A stretch of DNA of 48,278 nt from positions 1 through 48,278 of the forward strand of contig CAKSWQ010000014.1 of the NCBI GenBank assembly GCA_934512105.1, in the 5' to 3' direction. This DNA is from an uncultured Faecalibacterium sp. (lineage in GTDB: Bacteria > Bacillota > Clostridia > Oscillospirales > Ruminococcaceae). The notes beneath the pieces were generated by a model. It saw only the letters and a program-made list of their open reading frames with translations. It searched no databases and was not told where the DNA came from. Below, piece after piece: positions 24,994 to 33,377 of the stretch (the stretch's first letter is position 1; each line of letters starts with the position of its first letter). The position numbers and the translations under genes are program-made.

Positions 24994-25917
24994 ATGAACG
25001 AGAGCGCATTGGAAGGCTTTGTAAAGATTGTGGAACTGAACAGCTTTTCTGCGGCGGCAGAGGCGCTGTATCTTTCACAGTCGGCACTTTCACAGCAGAT
25101 CCGCACGCTGGAAGGGCAGTTGCAGTTTGAGCTGTTCCAGCATATACCGCGCCGGGTGGTGCTGACCCCGGCGGGGCAGGATTTTTACCCTAAGGCAAAG
25201 CAGCTTGTAGCCCTGTATCAGCAGGCAGTGCGCCATGCCCGCGCGATGCAGCAACAGGAAAACCCGCCGGAACGGCATTTGGTCATTGCGTGGAGCCATG
25301 AGGCCATGCGGATGTTCGGGTACGACCTGTTTTCTCTGACGAATGAACTGTGCCTGCAATACACATCTATCATGATGCAGTGCGCCAACCGCAGCGAGGT
25401 TTGGCGCAGCCTGAAAAAAGGGGACGCAGACCTTTCCTTCCAGCTGGAAAGTGCGGAATTTTACGCACAGGGGCTTACCTTTGTGCCACTGCTCTATGTA
25501 CCGGAGCTTTGCATCCCCATCCACCCGCCCGCCGATATGCCGCTGGGCAGACTGACTTTGGAGCAGACGCTGCAATACCGTTGGCTGCCCATCAAGGAGA
25601 TGTACCAGACCGTCTACGAGACCAGCCTTTTGCAGGAGGGGCTGGAACGCGGGGTGAGCTTTACGCCGGTAGGCGGCATCCGCAGCGCAGCCTACGGCGA
25701 ACCGGCGCTCAAGATGGTCCCGGCGGTCTACTACCGCAGGCCGGACCTCAGCTTTGTCCGGGTGTTGGACTGGGATAAAGGACACCGGTTCGGCATCGTG
25801 CTGGGGCAAAAGCGCGAGGACCCGGTAGTAATGGCCTATGTCCGCGCCTTGCAGCAACAGCTGCCGTCCCTCTCAGAAAAGCTGTTCGGCCTGAAGCTGA
25901 AACCGGCGGAGGAATAA
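24994..25917 (+). CDS. LysR-family transcriptional regulator
   Basis: A 307-aa regulator. The N-terminal winged helix-turn-helix (about 1-60) shows FVKIVELNSFSAAAEALYLSQSALSQQIRTLE in the standard LysR arrangement, and the effector-binding domain follows from about residue 90. ATG 24994 is preceded by GGAGGGAG at good distance; the in-frame ATG at 24970 lies in the palindrome at the transcription start. Divergent placement against the flavin reductase makes it the likely regulator of that gene, with the reductase substrate as a possible effector. A terminator follows. Confidence 0.9.
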   Translation: MNESALEGFVKIVELNSFSAAAEALYLSQSALSQQIRTLEGQLQFELFQHIPRRVVLTPAGQDFYPKAKQLVALYQQAVRHARAMQQQENPPERHLVIAWSHEAMRMFGYDLFSLTNELCLQYTSIMMQCANRSEVWRSLKKGDADLSFQLESAEFYAQGLTFVPLLYVPELCIPIHPPADMPLGRLTLEQTLQYRWLPIKEMYQTVYETSLLQEGLERGVSFTPVGGIRSAAYGEPALKMVPAVYYRRPDLSFVRVLDWDKGHRFGIVLGQKREDPVVMAYVRALQQQLPSLSEKLFGLKLKPAEE

Positions 25918-25921
25918 AAAA

Positions 25922-25971
25922 GCAAGAGCACCTGCTGCCTTCGGAAGAAAAGGCGACAGGTGCTCTTTTTG
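25922..25971. terminator. Bidirectional terminator between the LysR gene and the ABC exporter
   Basis: AAGAGCACCTG (25924-25934) pairs with CAGGTGCTCTT (25957-25967); TTT follows on the plus strand and GCTTTTTTAT on the minus strand. Confidence 0.88.
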
Positions 25972-25996
25972 CAATGATACTGCGATGACAGGTGCT

Positions 25997-27808
25997 TTAA
26001 TCCACCACGTCCTCGAACTGGCTGTTGTACAGGTCGGCGTAGAAGCCACCGGCCTCGATCAGCTGGTCGTGGGTGCCCTGCTCCACAATATCGCCGTCCC
26101 GCATTACAAGGATGAGGTCGGCGTCCCGGATGGTGGAAAGGCGGTGGGCAATCACAAAGCTGGTGCGGCCCTCCATCAGGCGGTCCATGGCGGTCTGGAT
26201 GCGCTGCTCGGTGCGGGTATCCACACTGCTGGTGGCCTCATCCAAAATCAGGATGCGGTTGTCTGCCAGAATGGTGCGGGCGATGGTAAGCAGCTGCTTC
26301 TGTCCCTGACTGACGTTGGAGGCGTCCTCGTTCAGTTCCATCTGGTAGCCGCCGGGCAGGGTGCGGATAAAGTGGTCGGCGTTGGCGGCCTTTGCGGCGG
26401 CAATCACCTCTTCATCGGTGGCGTCCAGCCGGCCGTAGCGGATGTTCTCCATGATGGTGCCCTTGAACAGCCAAGTGTCCTGCAGCACCATGCCAAAGCC
26501 CTCGCGCAGAGCACTGCGGTCAAAGTCCCGCACATTGTGGCCGTTCAGGGTGATGGAACCGGCGTCCACATCGTAAAAGCGCATCAGCAGCTTGACCATG
26601 GTGGTCTTGCCCGCGCCGGTGGGGCCTACGATGGCTACCTTCTGGCCGGGCTGCACCGTGCAGCTGAAGTCGTGGATGATGGTCTTGTCCGGAGTGTAGC
26701 CGAAACGCACATGGTCAAAGGTGACCTGTCCGTCAATGTCGGCGGGGTCGGCACGGCGGGCAGGGTCTGCCAGCTGCTCTTCCTCCGGCTCGTTCAAAAA
26801 CTCGAACACCCGCTCGGCAGCAGCGGCCATGCTCTGCAGCATATTGGACACCTGCGAAAGCTGCTGGATGGGCTGGGTAAAGTTTTTGACGTACTGGATA
26901 AAGGCCTGAATATCACCAATGGTGATAACGCCGTTTGCGGCAAAAATGCTGCCCACGATGGCCACTGCCACATAGCCCAGATTGCCCACAAAGTTCATGA
27001 TGGGCATCATCAGGCCGGAGAGAAACTGGCTCTTCCATGCGGATTCGTACAGTTTATCGTTGGCGGCGTTGAAGTCTGCCAGCACCACGGCTTCGCGGTT
27101 GAAGGCCTTGACCACGTTGTGACCGGCGTAGACCTCCTCCACCTGACCGTTGACCACGCCCAGCGTAGCCTGCTGTGCTTTGAAGTACTTCTGGCTGAAT
27201 TTGACCACCACCAGCACCAGCGCCAGTGATACCGGTAAAATCAGCAGGGCGATCAGGGTCATGCGGGGGCTGATGGAAAGCATCATCACCAGCACACCGA
27301 TCATGGTGGTCACGCTGGTGATCAGCTGGGTGATGCTCTGGTTCAGGCTCTGGCCCAGCGTGTCCACATCGTTGGTGATGCGGGAGAGCACCTCGCCCAC
27401 GGTGCGCTTTTCAAAGTACGCCAGCGGCAGGCGGTTGATCTTTTCACTGATCTGGCGGCGGAAGTCGTAGCAGACCTTCTGGGAAAGGCCGGTCATCAGC
27501 CAGCCCTGAATAAAGCTGAAGGCGCTGCTCAGCAGGTACATCCCCAGCAAAAACAGCAGAATGCGGCCGATATACACAAAATCGATGCTGCCGGTGCCGC
27601 GCAGCCGGGCGATCCAGCCGGTGGCAAGGGCGGTGGTGGCTTTTGCCAGCACCTTGGGGCCTGCAATGTTGAAAATGGTGGACAGAACAGCAAACAGCAT
27701 GGCTGCCGCAAGGGGCAGCTTGTAGTGGCTCATGGTGCGGATGAGCTGACGCAGCGTGCCTTTAAAGTCCTTGGCGCGCTCGGTGGTGGGACGTCCGGGT
27801 CTGGGCAT
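25997..27808 (-). CDS. ABC exporter half-transporter B (heterodimer, consensus Walker B)
   Basis: A 603-aa half-transporter: six-helix membrane domain (about 30-320) followed by the ATPase domain. Walker A GPTGAGKTT, signature VSQGQKQLLTIAR and Walker B ILILDEATSSVDTR with the catalytic Glu are visible. The signature has SQG instead of SGG. ATG 27808 is one base after the stop of the upstream partner and nine bases after AAGGAGG; an in-frame GTG at 27817 touches the ribosome site. It forms the second half of a MarR-controlled exporter. Confidence 0.9.
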   Translation of the reverse strand: MPRPGRPTTERAKDFKGTLRQLIRTMSHYKLPLAAAMLFAVLSTIFNIAGPKVLAKATTALATGWIARLRGTGSIDFVYIGRILLFLLGMYLLSSAFSFIQGWLMTGLSQKVCYDFRRQISEKINRLPLAYFEKRTVGEVLSRITNDVDTLGQSLNQSITQLITSVTTMIGVLVMMLSISPRMTLIALLILPVSLALVLVVVKFSQKYFKAQQATLGVVNGQVEEVYAGHNVVKAFNREAVVLADFNAANDKLYESAWKSQFLSGLMMPIMNFVGNLGYVAVAIVGSIFAANGVITIGDIQAFIQYVKNFTQPIQQLSQVSNMLQSMAAAAERVFEFLNEPEEEQLADPARRADPADIDGQVTFDHVRFGYTPDKTIIHDFSCTVQPGQKVAIVGPTGAGKTTMVKLLMRFYDVDAGSITLNGHNVRDFDRSALREGFGMVLQDTWLFKGTIMENIRYGRLDATDEEVIAAAKAANADHFIRTLPGGYQMELNEDASNVSQGQKQLLTIARTILADNRILILDEATSSVDTRTEQRIQTAMDRLMEGRTSFVIAHRLSTIRDADLILVMRDGDIVEQGTHDQLIEAGGFYADLYNSQFEDVVD

Positions 27809-27809
27809 A

Positions 27810-30107
27810 TCACTCACCCTCCTTTTCTGTATTCAGGGTATCCAGCGCCAGCTCCTTCTGGCTCAGCTGGCTGCGGGCAATCTCCTGATATTCCGGGCAG
27901 CTGACCATCAGCTGGGCGTGGGTGCCCTTGCCCACCAGCCTGCCCTCGTCCAGTACAAGGATCTGATTTGCGTGCAGCACGGTGGAGATGCGCTGTGCCA
28001 CAAGGATCACGGTGGCGTTGTCGGTCTGTGCCTTCAGGGCGCGGCGCAGGGTTACATCGGTCTTGTAATCCAGTGCCGAGAAGCTGTCGTCAAACAGATA
28101 GACCTTGGGATTCTTGGCAATTGCCCGGGCAATGGAAAGCCGCTGCTTCTGGCCGCCGGATACATTGGAGCCGCCCTGTGCAATGGGGCTCTGGTAGCCT
28201 TCGGGCTTTGCTTCGATAAAATCGGTGGCCTGCGCAATGGCGGCGGCCTTGTGCACCTGTGCATCGGTAATATCCTCGCCGCCGAATTTCAGGTTGCTGT
28301 CAATGGTACCGCTGAACAGCACACCCTTCTGGGGCACATAGCCCAGCAGGTCGTGCAGCTGTGCCTGCGGCATTTCGCGCACGTCAATGCCGTCCACGGT
28401 CACCTTGCCGCCGGTCACATCGTAAAAGCGGGGGATGAGGTTGAGCAGGGTGGACTTGCCGCAGCCGGTGGAGCCGATGATGGCGGTGGTCTCGCCGGGC
28501 TTTGCGGTAAAGCTGATGTGTTCCAGTGCGTCGCTGTCCGCACCGGGGTAGCGGAAGCTCACATCCTCGAACTGCACCACGCCCTGCCAGTCGGTGTGCG
28601 CCTGTGCAGCCTTTGCGGTCGTCTCGTCCGGGTCGTGGATGGTGGCTTTAGTGCAGATGACCTCGTCGATACGATCCGCAGCCACACCGGCGCGGGGCAG
28701 CATAACGGCCACCATGGCCAGCATCAGGAAGGACATGACGATCTGCATAGTGTAGGTGATAAAGGCGATCATCTCGCCCACCTGCATGGTACCGGCATCC
28801 ATAGCCTTGCCGCCGAACCAGACGATGAGCAGGCTGGTGCCGTTCATAATCAGGGTCATAAAGGGCATCATGGCCACCATGGCGCGGTTGGTGAACAGCT
28901 GGGTGCCCATTAGCTCCCGGTTGGCCTTGTCAAAGCGCTGTTCCTCAAACTTTTCGCGGCTGAAAGCGCGCACCGGCATGATGCCGGTCAAAATTTCGCG
29001 GCTGACCAGATTCAGCCGGTCCACCAGCTGCTGCATCACCTTGAATTTGGGCATGGCAACGTTCATCAGGAAGAGCATCAGCAACAAAAGCAGTGCCACG
29101 TCCAGCACCACGATCCAGGAAAGGCCGCTGCTGCTGCCCACAACGTGCAGCACGCCGCCAATGCCCAGAATGGGCGCGTAGGCCACCATGCGCAGCAGGA
29201 TGACGCAGACGAACTGCACCTGCTGGATATCGTTGGTGGTGCGGGTGATGAGGGAAGCGGTGGAAAAATTCTCGATCTCCGCGTTGGAGAAGCCGATAAC
29301 GCTGGAGAAGGTCTCCCGGCGCAGGTCGCGGCCGATGGCGGCAGATACCCGGGAGGCAAGGAAGCCCACGGCCACAGCCACGGCCACCATCAGCAGGGTG
29401 AGTGCCAGCATCTGGCCGCCCACCCGGAAGAGGTAACCCATCTGCACATCCCGCGCAACGCCCTGTGCTTCGTATTCCAGCTGCACCAGCAGCAAAGACT
29501 GGCTTTTCAGGTTTTCCAGCAGGGTGCTGTCCAGCTGGCTCATGGCACCGTCCAGCTGCTTTTGCAGCATACTGCGGTCAAAACCGGGCATCTGGCTCAT
29601 GGCGGCAAACTGGCTGCAAACGGTGTCCAGATCTGCTGCCGTGGGGGTGACGGTCTCAGTGTCCGCGTCTGCAGCGGCAGAGGGCATCTCGGCAAGGCCG
29701 GTCATGCCCATCATGTCTTGCCCGGCGGGGGTGTTGGCGGCCTGTGCGGCAGCCATATACAGCACGATGTCCGGGGTGGTCACGGCGTCTTCCAGCGCGG
29801 TGCGCTCGTCCTCGGTCAGGTCGGAGCGCAGCTGCAATACGCCATCGTCCTGCAAATAGTACTGGTAGGCGTTTTGCAGCTTCTGTGCATCCTCCTCGCT
29901 CATCAGCAGGCTCAGTGCGTCCAGCGTACTCTGGCGCACCGTCTGGGGCAGGGGGCTTTCAATGCCGCCCTGCTGGATGCCGGTGTCCACGATCTTGCTG
30001 GTGTAGTCCGGCAGTGCAAGGTCGCAGTACGCCTGCACGAACAGCAGTGCGAACACCACAAGGCAGACCGCCCAGTGCCGGGCCAGCTGCTTAAAGATCT
30101 TTATCAT
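27810..30107 (-). CDS. ABC exporter half-transporter A with large extracellular insertion
   Basis: A 765-aa half-transporter, about 160 longer than its partner. The extra length is a predicted extracytoplasmic insertion between TM1 (about 12-30) and TM2 (about 225-245), mostly helical and rich in Ala, Asp and Gln. The ATPase domain has Walker A GSTGCGKST, signature VSGGQKQRLSIAR and Walker B VYLFDDSFSALD, where Asp replaces the catalytic Glu. That pattern marks the degenerate ATP site of heterodimeric exporters. ATG 30107 follows GGGAG and overlaps the MarR gene by 17 bases. Substrate is unknown; drug or peptide export is typical of MarR-linked pairs. Confidence 0.9.
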   Translation of the reverse strand: MIKIFKQLARHWAVCLVVFALLFVQAYCDLALPDYTSKIVDTGIQQGGIESPLPQTVRQSTLDALSLLMSEEDAQKLQNAYQYYLQDDGVLQLRSDLTEDERTALEDAVTTPDIVLYMAAAQAANTPAGQDMMGMTGLAEMPSAAADADTETVTPTAADLDTVCSQFAAMSQMPGFDRSMLQKQLDGAMSQLDSTLLENLKSQSLLLVQLEYEAQGVARDVQMGYLFRVGGQMLALTLLMVAVAVAVGFLASRVSAAIGRDLRRETFSSVIGFSNAEIENFSTASLITRTTNDIQQVQFVCVILLRMVAYAPILGIGGVLHVVGSSSGLSWIVVLDVALLLLLMLFLMNVAMPKFKVMQQLVDRLNLVSREILTGIMPVRAFSREKFEEQRFDKANRELMGTQLFTNRAMVAMMPFMTLIMNGTSLLIVWFGGKAMDAGTMQVGEMIAFITYTMQIVMSFLMLAMVAVMLPRAGVAADRIDEVICTKATIHDPDETTAKAAQAHTDWQGVVQFEDVSFRYPGADSDALEHISFTAKPGETTAIIGSTGCGKSTLLNLIPRFYDVTGGKVTVDGIDVREMPQAQLHDLLGYVPQKGVLFSGTIDSNLKFGGEDITDAQVHKAAAIAQATDFIEAKPEGYQSPIAQGGSNVSGGQKQRLSIARAIAKNPKVYLFDDSFSALDYKTDVTLRRALKAQTDNATVILVAQRISTVLHANQILVLDEGRLVGKGTHAQLMVSCPEYQEIARSQLSQKELALDTLNTEKEGE

Positions 30108-30600
30108 GGTTCGTTTCTCCCTTCGAGTCAATGTTGCGCGCGGCATTTTCCGCAAGAATGGCGTCCATCAGCACGCCGCGCAGCGCGTTCATCTGGGCCA
30201 CCTGCTCCGGCTCTAACCGTGCCAGCACGCTGGCAAAGTAATCGCGCAGAGCCTGCTCACACTGATGGCACAGCTCGTACCCCTTAGGGGTGATGCGCAC
30301 CAGCGTTTTGCGGCGGTCGGCGGGGTCCGGCTCCCGCACCACGGTGCCGTCCTGTTCCATCAGCCGCAGCCCGCGCGAGACCGCCGACAGCGGCTGACGG
30401 ATCTCCCGGGCAAGGTCGGAGACATAGATGGCGCCGTCCTTTCCGTGGCAGTTGATGGAATGCAGCAGGCCTTCCAGCAGATTAAAGTGACATTTGGGGC
30501 AATCGGCCAGCGCCGCCCGCATCCCGGCCTTGGATGCCTTGCTCAGCTGCCCGATATAGTGGCACATCCCCTGAAAGCTGGGAGTGCTTGGCTCAGACAC
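30091..30600 (-). CDS. MarR-family repressor of the ABC exporter operon
   Basis: A 169-aa MarR-type winged-helix protein. The DNA-binding part runs through VSDLAREIRQPLSAVSRGLRLME (about 62-84) and the wing GTVVREPDPADRRKTLVRIT. GTG 30600 is preceded by GAGGAGGG. A strong palindrome lies just downstream of the operon promoter, so autoregulation with the exporter is very likely. Cys residues (CPKCHF near 34, CHGKDG near 52, CHQC near 113) could make it redox-sensitive; that is inference. Confidence 0.88.
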   Translation of the reverse strand: MSEPSTPSFQGMCHYIGQLSKASKAGMRAALADCPKCHFNLLEGLLHSINCHGKDGAIYVSDLAREIRQPLSAVSRGLRLMEQDGTVVREPDPADRRKTLVRITPKGYELCHQCEQALRDYFASVLARLEPEQVAQMNALRGVLMDAILAENAARNIDSKGETNHDKDL

Positions 30601-30627
30601 AACAGTCCCTCCTCGTTTGCATTTTTA

Positions 30628-30651
30628 AATACTTAACAACTGTTAAGTATT
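30628..30651. promoter_or_regulatory. MarR operator palindrome
   Basis: AATACTTAACA (30628-30638) and TGTTAAGTATT (30641-30651) are perfect 11-bp inverted arms with a 2-base centre. It begins about five bases after the expected transcription start of the minus-strand operon. Confidence 0.85.
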
Positions 30652-30662
30652 AATGCCTGATA

Positions 30663-30691
30663 AGAATATTCCTTTTGCAGCCGGATTGCAA
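30663..30691 (-). promoter_or_regulatory. Promoter of the MarR-ABC exporter operon
   Basis: On the minus strand TTGCAA (30691-30686), 17 bases, TATTCT (30668-30663). The operator at 30628-30651 lies just downstream. Confidence 0.75.
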
Positions 30692-30802
30692 GGGGGTAGG
30701 GAAATATTAAACAAAAATTCACAAAAAATTGTGGGCTTTGTCAGGGTGGAAACCGGCTCTCGCTGCATAGAAATAAAGGACAGGCAGAAACGGAGGGTGC
30801 GG

Positions 30803-31801
30803 ATGGAGCAGGGAACACAAGTGCTGTTGCAGGTATTCGGCGGATTGGCGCTGTTTTTGTACGGGACGGACAGCCTGTGCCGGGCGGTGCAGCAGGGGGC
30901 GGGCAGGCGGCTGCGCAGCCTGCTGGCGCGGTGCACCGCAAACCCGGCGGCAGGGTTGCTGACCGGTGCGGCGGTAACGGCGGTGCTGCAAAGCAGTTCG
31001 GCGGTCACGGTCATGGTCATTGCCTTTCTGGCAGCGGGGCTGTTGCAGCTGCGGCAGGCGGTGCCGGTGGTGTTCGGGGCGAATATCGGCACCACGGTCA
31101 CGGCGCAGCTGCTGGCCTTCCGGGTGGAAAGCTGGCGGTATCTGCTGCTGTTTGGCGGGGTGCTGTTCTGTCTGGCCTGCAAGGGCTGGCGGGGTCGCTG
31201 CGTGGGCGAGGCAGTGTTCGGCTTCGGGCTGCTGTTTGAGGGCGTTACAGTGATGCGCAGTGCTATGGAGCCGCTGCTGCAAAGCCCGCTGCTCCGGCAG
31301 GAGTTTGCCCGGGTACAGCAAAGCCCCCTGCACGGGCTGCTGGCGGGCGTCTGTATGACCTTAACAGTGCAGAGCAGCTCTGCCACGGTGGCACTGCTGC
31401 AAAGCATGGCGGCACAGCCCGGGGCAGATGGCGTACACAGCCTGCTGGGGCTGACGGCTGCCATTCCCATTCTGCTGGGGGACAACATCGGCACCACCAT
31501 CACGGCGGTGCTTGCCGCCATTGGGCAGGGAAGAGACGCCAAGCGGGTGGCAGCAGCCCACGCCATTTTTAATCTGAGCGGTGCGGCGGTGTGCTGTGCA
31601 CTCTTGCAGCCCTTTGCGGCGCTGGTGCGGCTGTGCTCGCCCGCAGGGGCGGAGTGTGCCGTGATCGCCCGGCAGATCGCCAACGCGCATACCTTGTTCA
31701 ACGTACTGTGCGCGCTGGTGTGGCTTCCCCTGACCGGGCAGATGGTGCGGCTGGTCTGCGCCCTGCTGCCCGATAAAAAACGACCGAAAGAACGGTTGTA
31801 A
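30803..31801 (+). CDS. Na+/phosphate symporter family protein, short form without PhoU domain
   Basis: A 332-aa membrane protein of the Na/Pi (NptA, PF02690-type) family. Both inverted repeat signatures are visible: QSSSAVTV with NIGTTVTAQ in the first half, QSSSATVAL with NIGTTITAV in the second. It ends after the membrane part, without the PhoU-like tail seen in the larger homologue at 33378. ATG 30803 is close behind GGAGGGTG; an earlier in-frame ATG at 30653 has no ribosome site. Substrate may be phosphate but several members of this family are of unknown specificity. Confidence 0.82.
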   Translation: MEQGTQVLLQVFGGLALFLYGTDSLCRAVQQGAGRRLRSLLARCTANPAAGLLTGAAVTAVLQSSSAVTVMVIAFLAAGLLQLRQAVPVVFGANIGTTVTAQLLAFRVESWRYLLLFGGVLFCLACKGWRGRCVGEAVFGFGLLFEGVTVMRSAMEPLLQSPLLRQEFARVQQSPLHGLLAGVCMTLTVQSSSATVALLQSMAAQPGADGVHSLLGLTAAIPILLGDNIGTTITAVLAAIGQGRDAKRVAAAHAIFNLSGAAVCCALLQPFAALVRLCSPAGAECAVIARQIANAHTLFNVLCALVWLPLTGQMVRLVCALLPDKKRPKERL

Positions 31802-31824
31802 ACCGGAGCGGGGAATGGTATACT
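31796..31824 (+). promoter_or_regulatory. Promoter of the sortase gene
   Basis: TTGTAA (31796-31801), 17 bases, TATACT (31819-31824) with extended TGG. The -35 overlaps the stop codon of the preceding gene. Confidence 0.75.
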
Positions 31825-31864
31825 GAAGCAGAGGATACTATTATATAATAAGGGATGGAATGCA

Positions 31865-32521
31865 ATGAAACGGAAAATCGGCAGGTTGTGCATGGTGCTG
31901 GGGGCGGCGCTGATCTTATGTGCCGCTGGATTGCTGGGCTATAACCGGTGGGATGCCGCCCGGGCAGAAAAGGCTTCGCAGGAAGTATTGGGCGAGCTGG
32001 AGCAGACCATGCAAAAGACCATCACGGAGCACCGGCAGGAAAATGAGACCGCAGCACCGCAGCCGGTGCTGGACCCGACGCAGGAGATGACTACCGTGGA
32101 GGTGGAGGGGCGGGACTACATCGGGGTGCTTTCCATCCCGGCGGTAGGACGGGAGCTGCCGGTGATGGCGCAGTGGAGCTACGCCGGGCTGAAGATTGCC
32201 CCCGGGCGGTACAGCGGCACCACCTATGGCGATGATCTTGTGATCTGCGGCCACAACTACGCAATGCACTTCAGCCCCATCAAGTGGCTGGACATCGGCA
32301 GTGCGGTCTATTTTACGGATGCAGACGGTCTGCGCTGGAGCTACGAGGTGGACAGCGTGGAGACTTTGCGCCCCACCCAGATCGAGGAGATGACCACCGC
32401 CACCGAGACGGACAGCTGGGATCTGACCCTGTTCACCTGCACCTCCGGCGGCAACGCCCGCTATGCCGTGCGCTGTGTGCGGACGGGCTACCCGGTCCGT
32501 GTGACGGACATGGCAGAGTGA
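31865..32521 (+). CDS. Sortase
   Basis: A 218-aa membrane-anchored transpeptidase. An N-terminal hydrophobic segment (about 8-26) is followed by a helical linker and the sortase barrel from about residue 80 (YIGVLSIPAVGRELPV). The catalytic triad is visible: His in CGHNYAMHF (about 129), Cys in LTLFTCTS (about 192) and Arg in ARYAVR (about 200). Sortases attach secreted proteins to the wall. I see no LPxTG-type substrate or pilin gene in the window, so it may be a housekeeping enzyme acting on targets elsewhere. The ribosome site (AAGGGATGG) is modest. The exact class cannot be fixed by eye; class B or D is likely. Confidence 0.85.
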   Translation: MKRKIGRLCMVLGAALILCAAGLLGYNRWDAARAEKASQEVLGELEQTMQKTITEHRQENETAAPQPVLDPTQEMTTVEVEGRDYIGVLSIPAVGRELPVMAQWSYAGLKIAPGRYSGTTYGDDLVICGHNYAMHFSPIKWLDIGSAVYFTDADGLRWSYEVDSVETLRPTQIEEMTTATETDSWDLTLFTCTSGGNARYAVRCVRTGYPVRVTDMAE

Positions 32522-32717
32522 TTCCAGCTCTTGTGGGACAGGACGATTTGGAATGGCTTCCGCTTCTTACGGGTTGCGGCACCCAGCATCCGCTTCGTGC
32601 CTTGGGCGGCACTCGCGTCTTGCTGGCCGCTGCCCCAACAACTCCTCCCTGTTTCCGCCGCTGGCGGCGGTCGTCGTCGTTGCTAGCCATTGTCAGAGGA
32701 AAAATTATTTTAATTTC
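32522..32717. other. Gene-free stretch after the sortase
   Basis: No frame with a ribosome site is evident. The stretch is rich in short GCC/GTC runs (around 32630-32690) unlike neighbouring intergenic DNA, and turns AT-rich before the terminator. It may be decayed coding sequence. Confidence 0.4.
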
Positions 32718-32759
32718 GGGATAGCGGAGCGTCTGCGGACGCTCCGCTATCCCATTTTT
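32718..32759 (+). terminator. Long-stem terminator
   Basis: GGGATAGCGGAGCGTC (32718-32733) and GACGCTCCGCTATCCC (32738-32753) form a perfect 16-bp stem with a 4-nt loop, then ATTTTT. It closes the sortase transcript about 200 nt after the stop codon. Confidence 0.9.
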
Positions 32760-32784
32760 ACGGGAAGGGGTTGTGACGGAAAAC

Positions 32785-32839
32785 GGTAGCTCCAGCGCCT
32801 GTTTCCTGCGGAAACGCGGCGCTGTGGAGAGGAACTGCC
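32785..32839 (+). ncRNA. Candidate structured RNA element
   Basis: The segment folds into one long imperfect hairpin: GGTAG/CTGCC, CTCC/GGAG, AGCGCC/GGCGCT and TTTCC/GGAAA, nested with small internal loops, apex loop TGC. It lies in a 240-nt gene-free gap between a terminator and a small gene. I see no match to a riboswitch class I know. Only the folding potential is seen; whether it is transcribed is unknown. Confidence 0.35.
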
Positions 32840-32998
32840 AAAGCCCCCATTACGAGAAGGATAAGGAGCATACGCTGCTTTTTGCGCAAAAAATCCGCAA
32901 AAACGTTTGAAGGTCCTTTTTATAGTATCTGAATTGTGCGATACTGTGTTCACCGGGGAAGTCCCGGGAACAAAACAGACACACAGGAGGGAAACACC

Positions 32999-33115
32999 AT
33001 GAAGGATTTTGAGTTACGTTATGTGGGCAGTCATGTGGAGGTATACACCGGCAGTGGTGTGTTCCTGTTTTCGGCCGACACGGTGCGGGAGGCCATGGAG
33101 GAACTGGCCGGGTAA
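32999..33115 (+). CDS. Small protein of 38 aa
   Basis: ATG 32999 is preceded by AGGAGGG at seven bases, one of the best ribosome sites in the window. The product begins MKDFELRYVGSHVEVYTGSG and ends with a helix-like REAMEELAG. It has no signal peptide or membrane span; it is acidic, with an alternating beta-like first half and a short C-terminal helix, which suggests a small folded domain. I do not recognise its function. It is separated from the Na/Pi symporter gene downstream by a promoter. Confidence 0.7.
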   Translation: MKDFELRYVGSHVEVYTGSGVFLFSADTVREAMEELAG

Positions 33116-33243
33116 GCGGCGGCATACCGCATCCGGGAAGATGTAATGTAAAATGTATGTAAAATAAAAGAAAGCTTTTGGTTTTACACCCAGAAATATG
33201 TTGCGAAATGTGTGAAAAAAGTAACTTTCCTGTAAAATAAACC

Positions 33244-33273
33244 TTGTTGAGACGCCCCCTTTGATGGTATAAT
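33244..33273 (+). promoter_or_regulatory. Promoter of the larger Na+/phosphate symporter gene
   Basis: TATAAT (33268-33273) with an extended TGG. The best -35 is TTGTTG (33244-33249) at 18 bases. The leader is about 100 nt. Confidence 0.65.
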
Positions 33274-33377
33274 AAAAATAAGCGGCTTCCGGAACAGAGC
33301 GGCGCTGTGCGTGCAGGGCTCCGGCGGCTGTGTGCTGTAAAGGATTAAAAGGGAAGTTTCATATTAGGAGTATCGTT

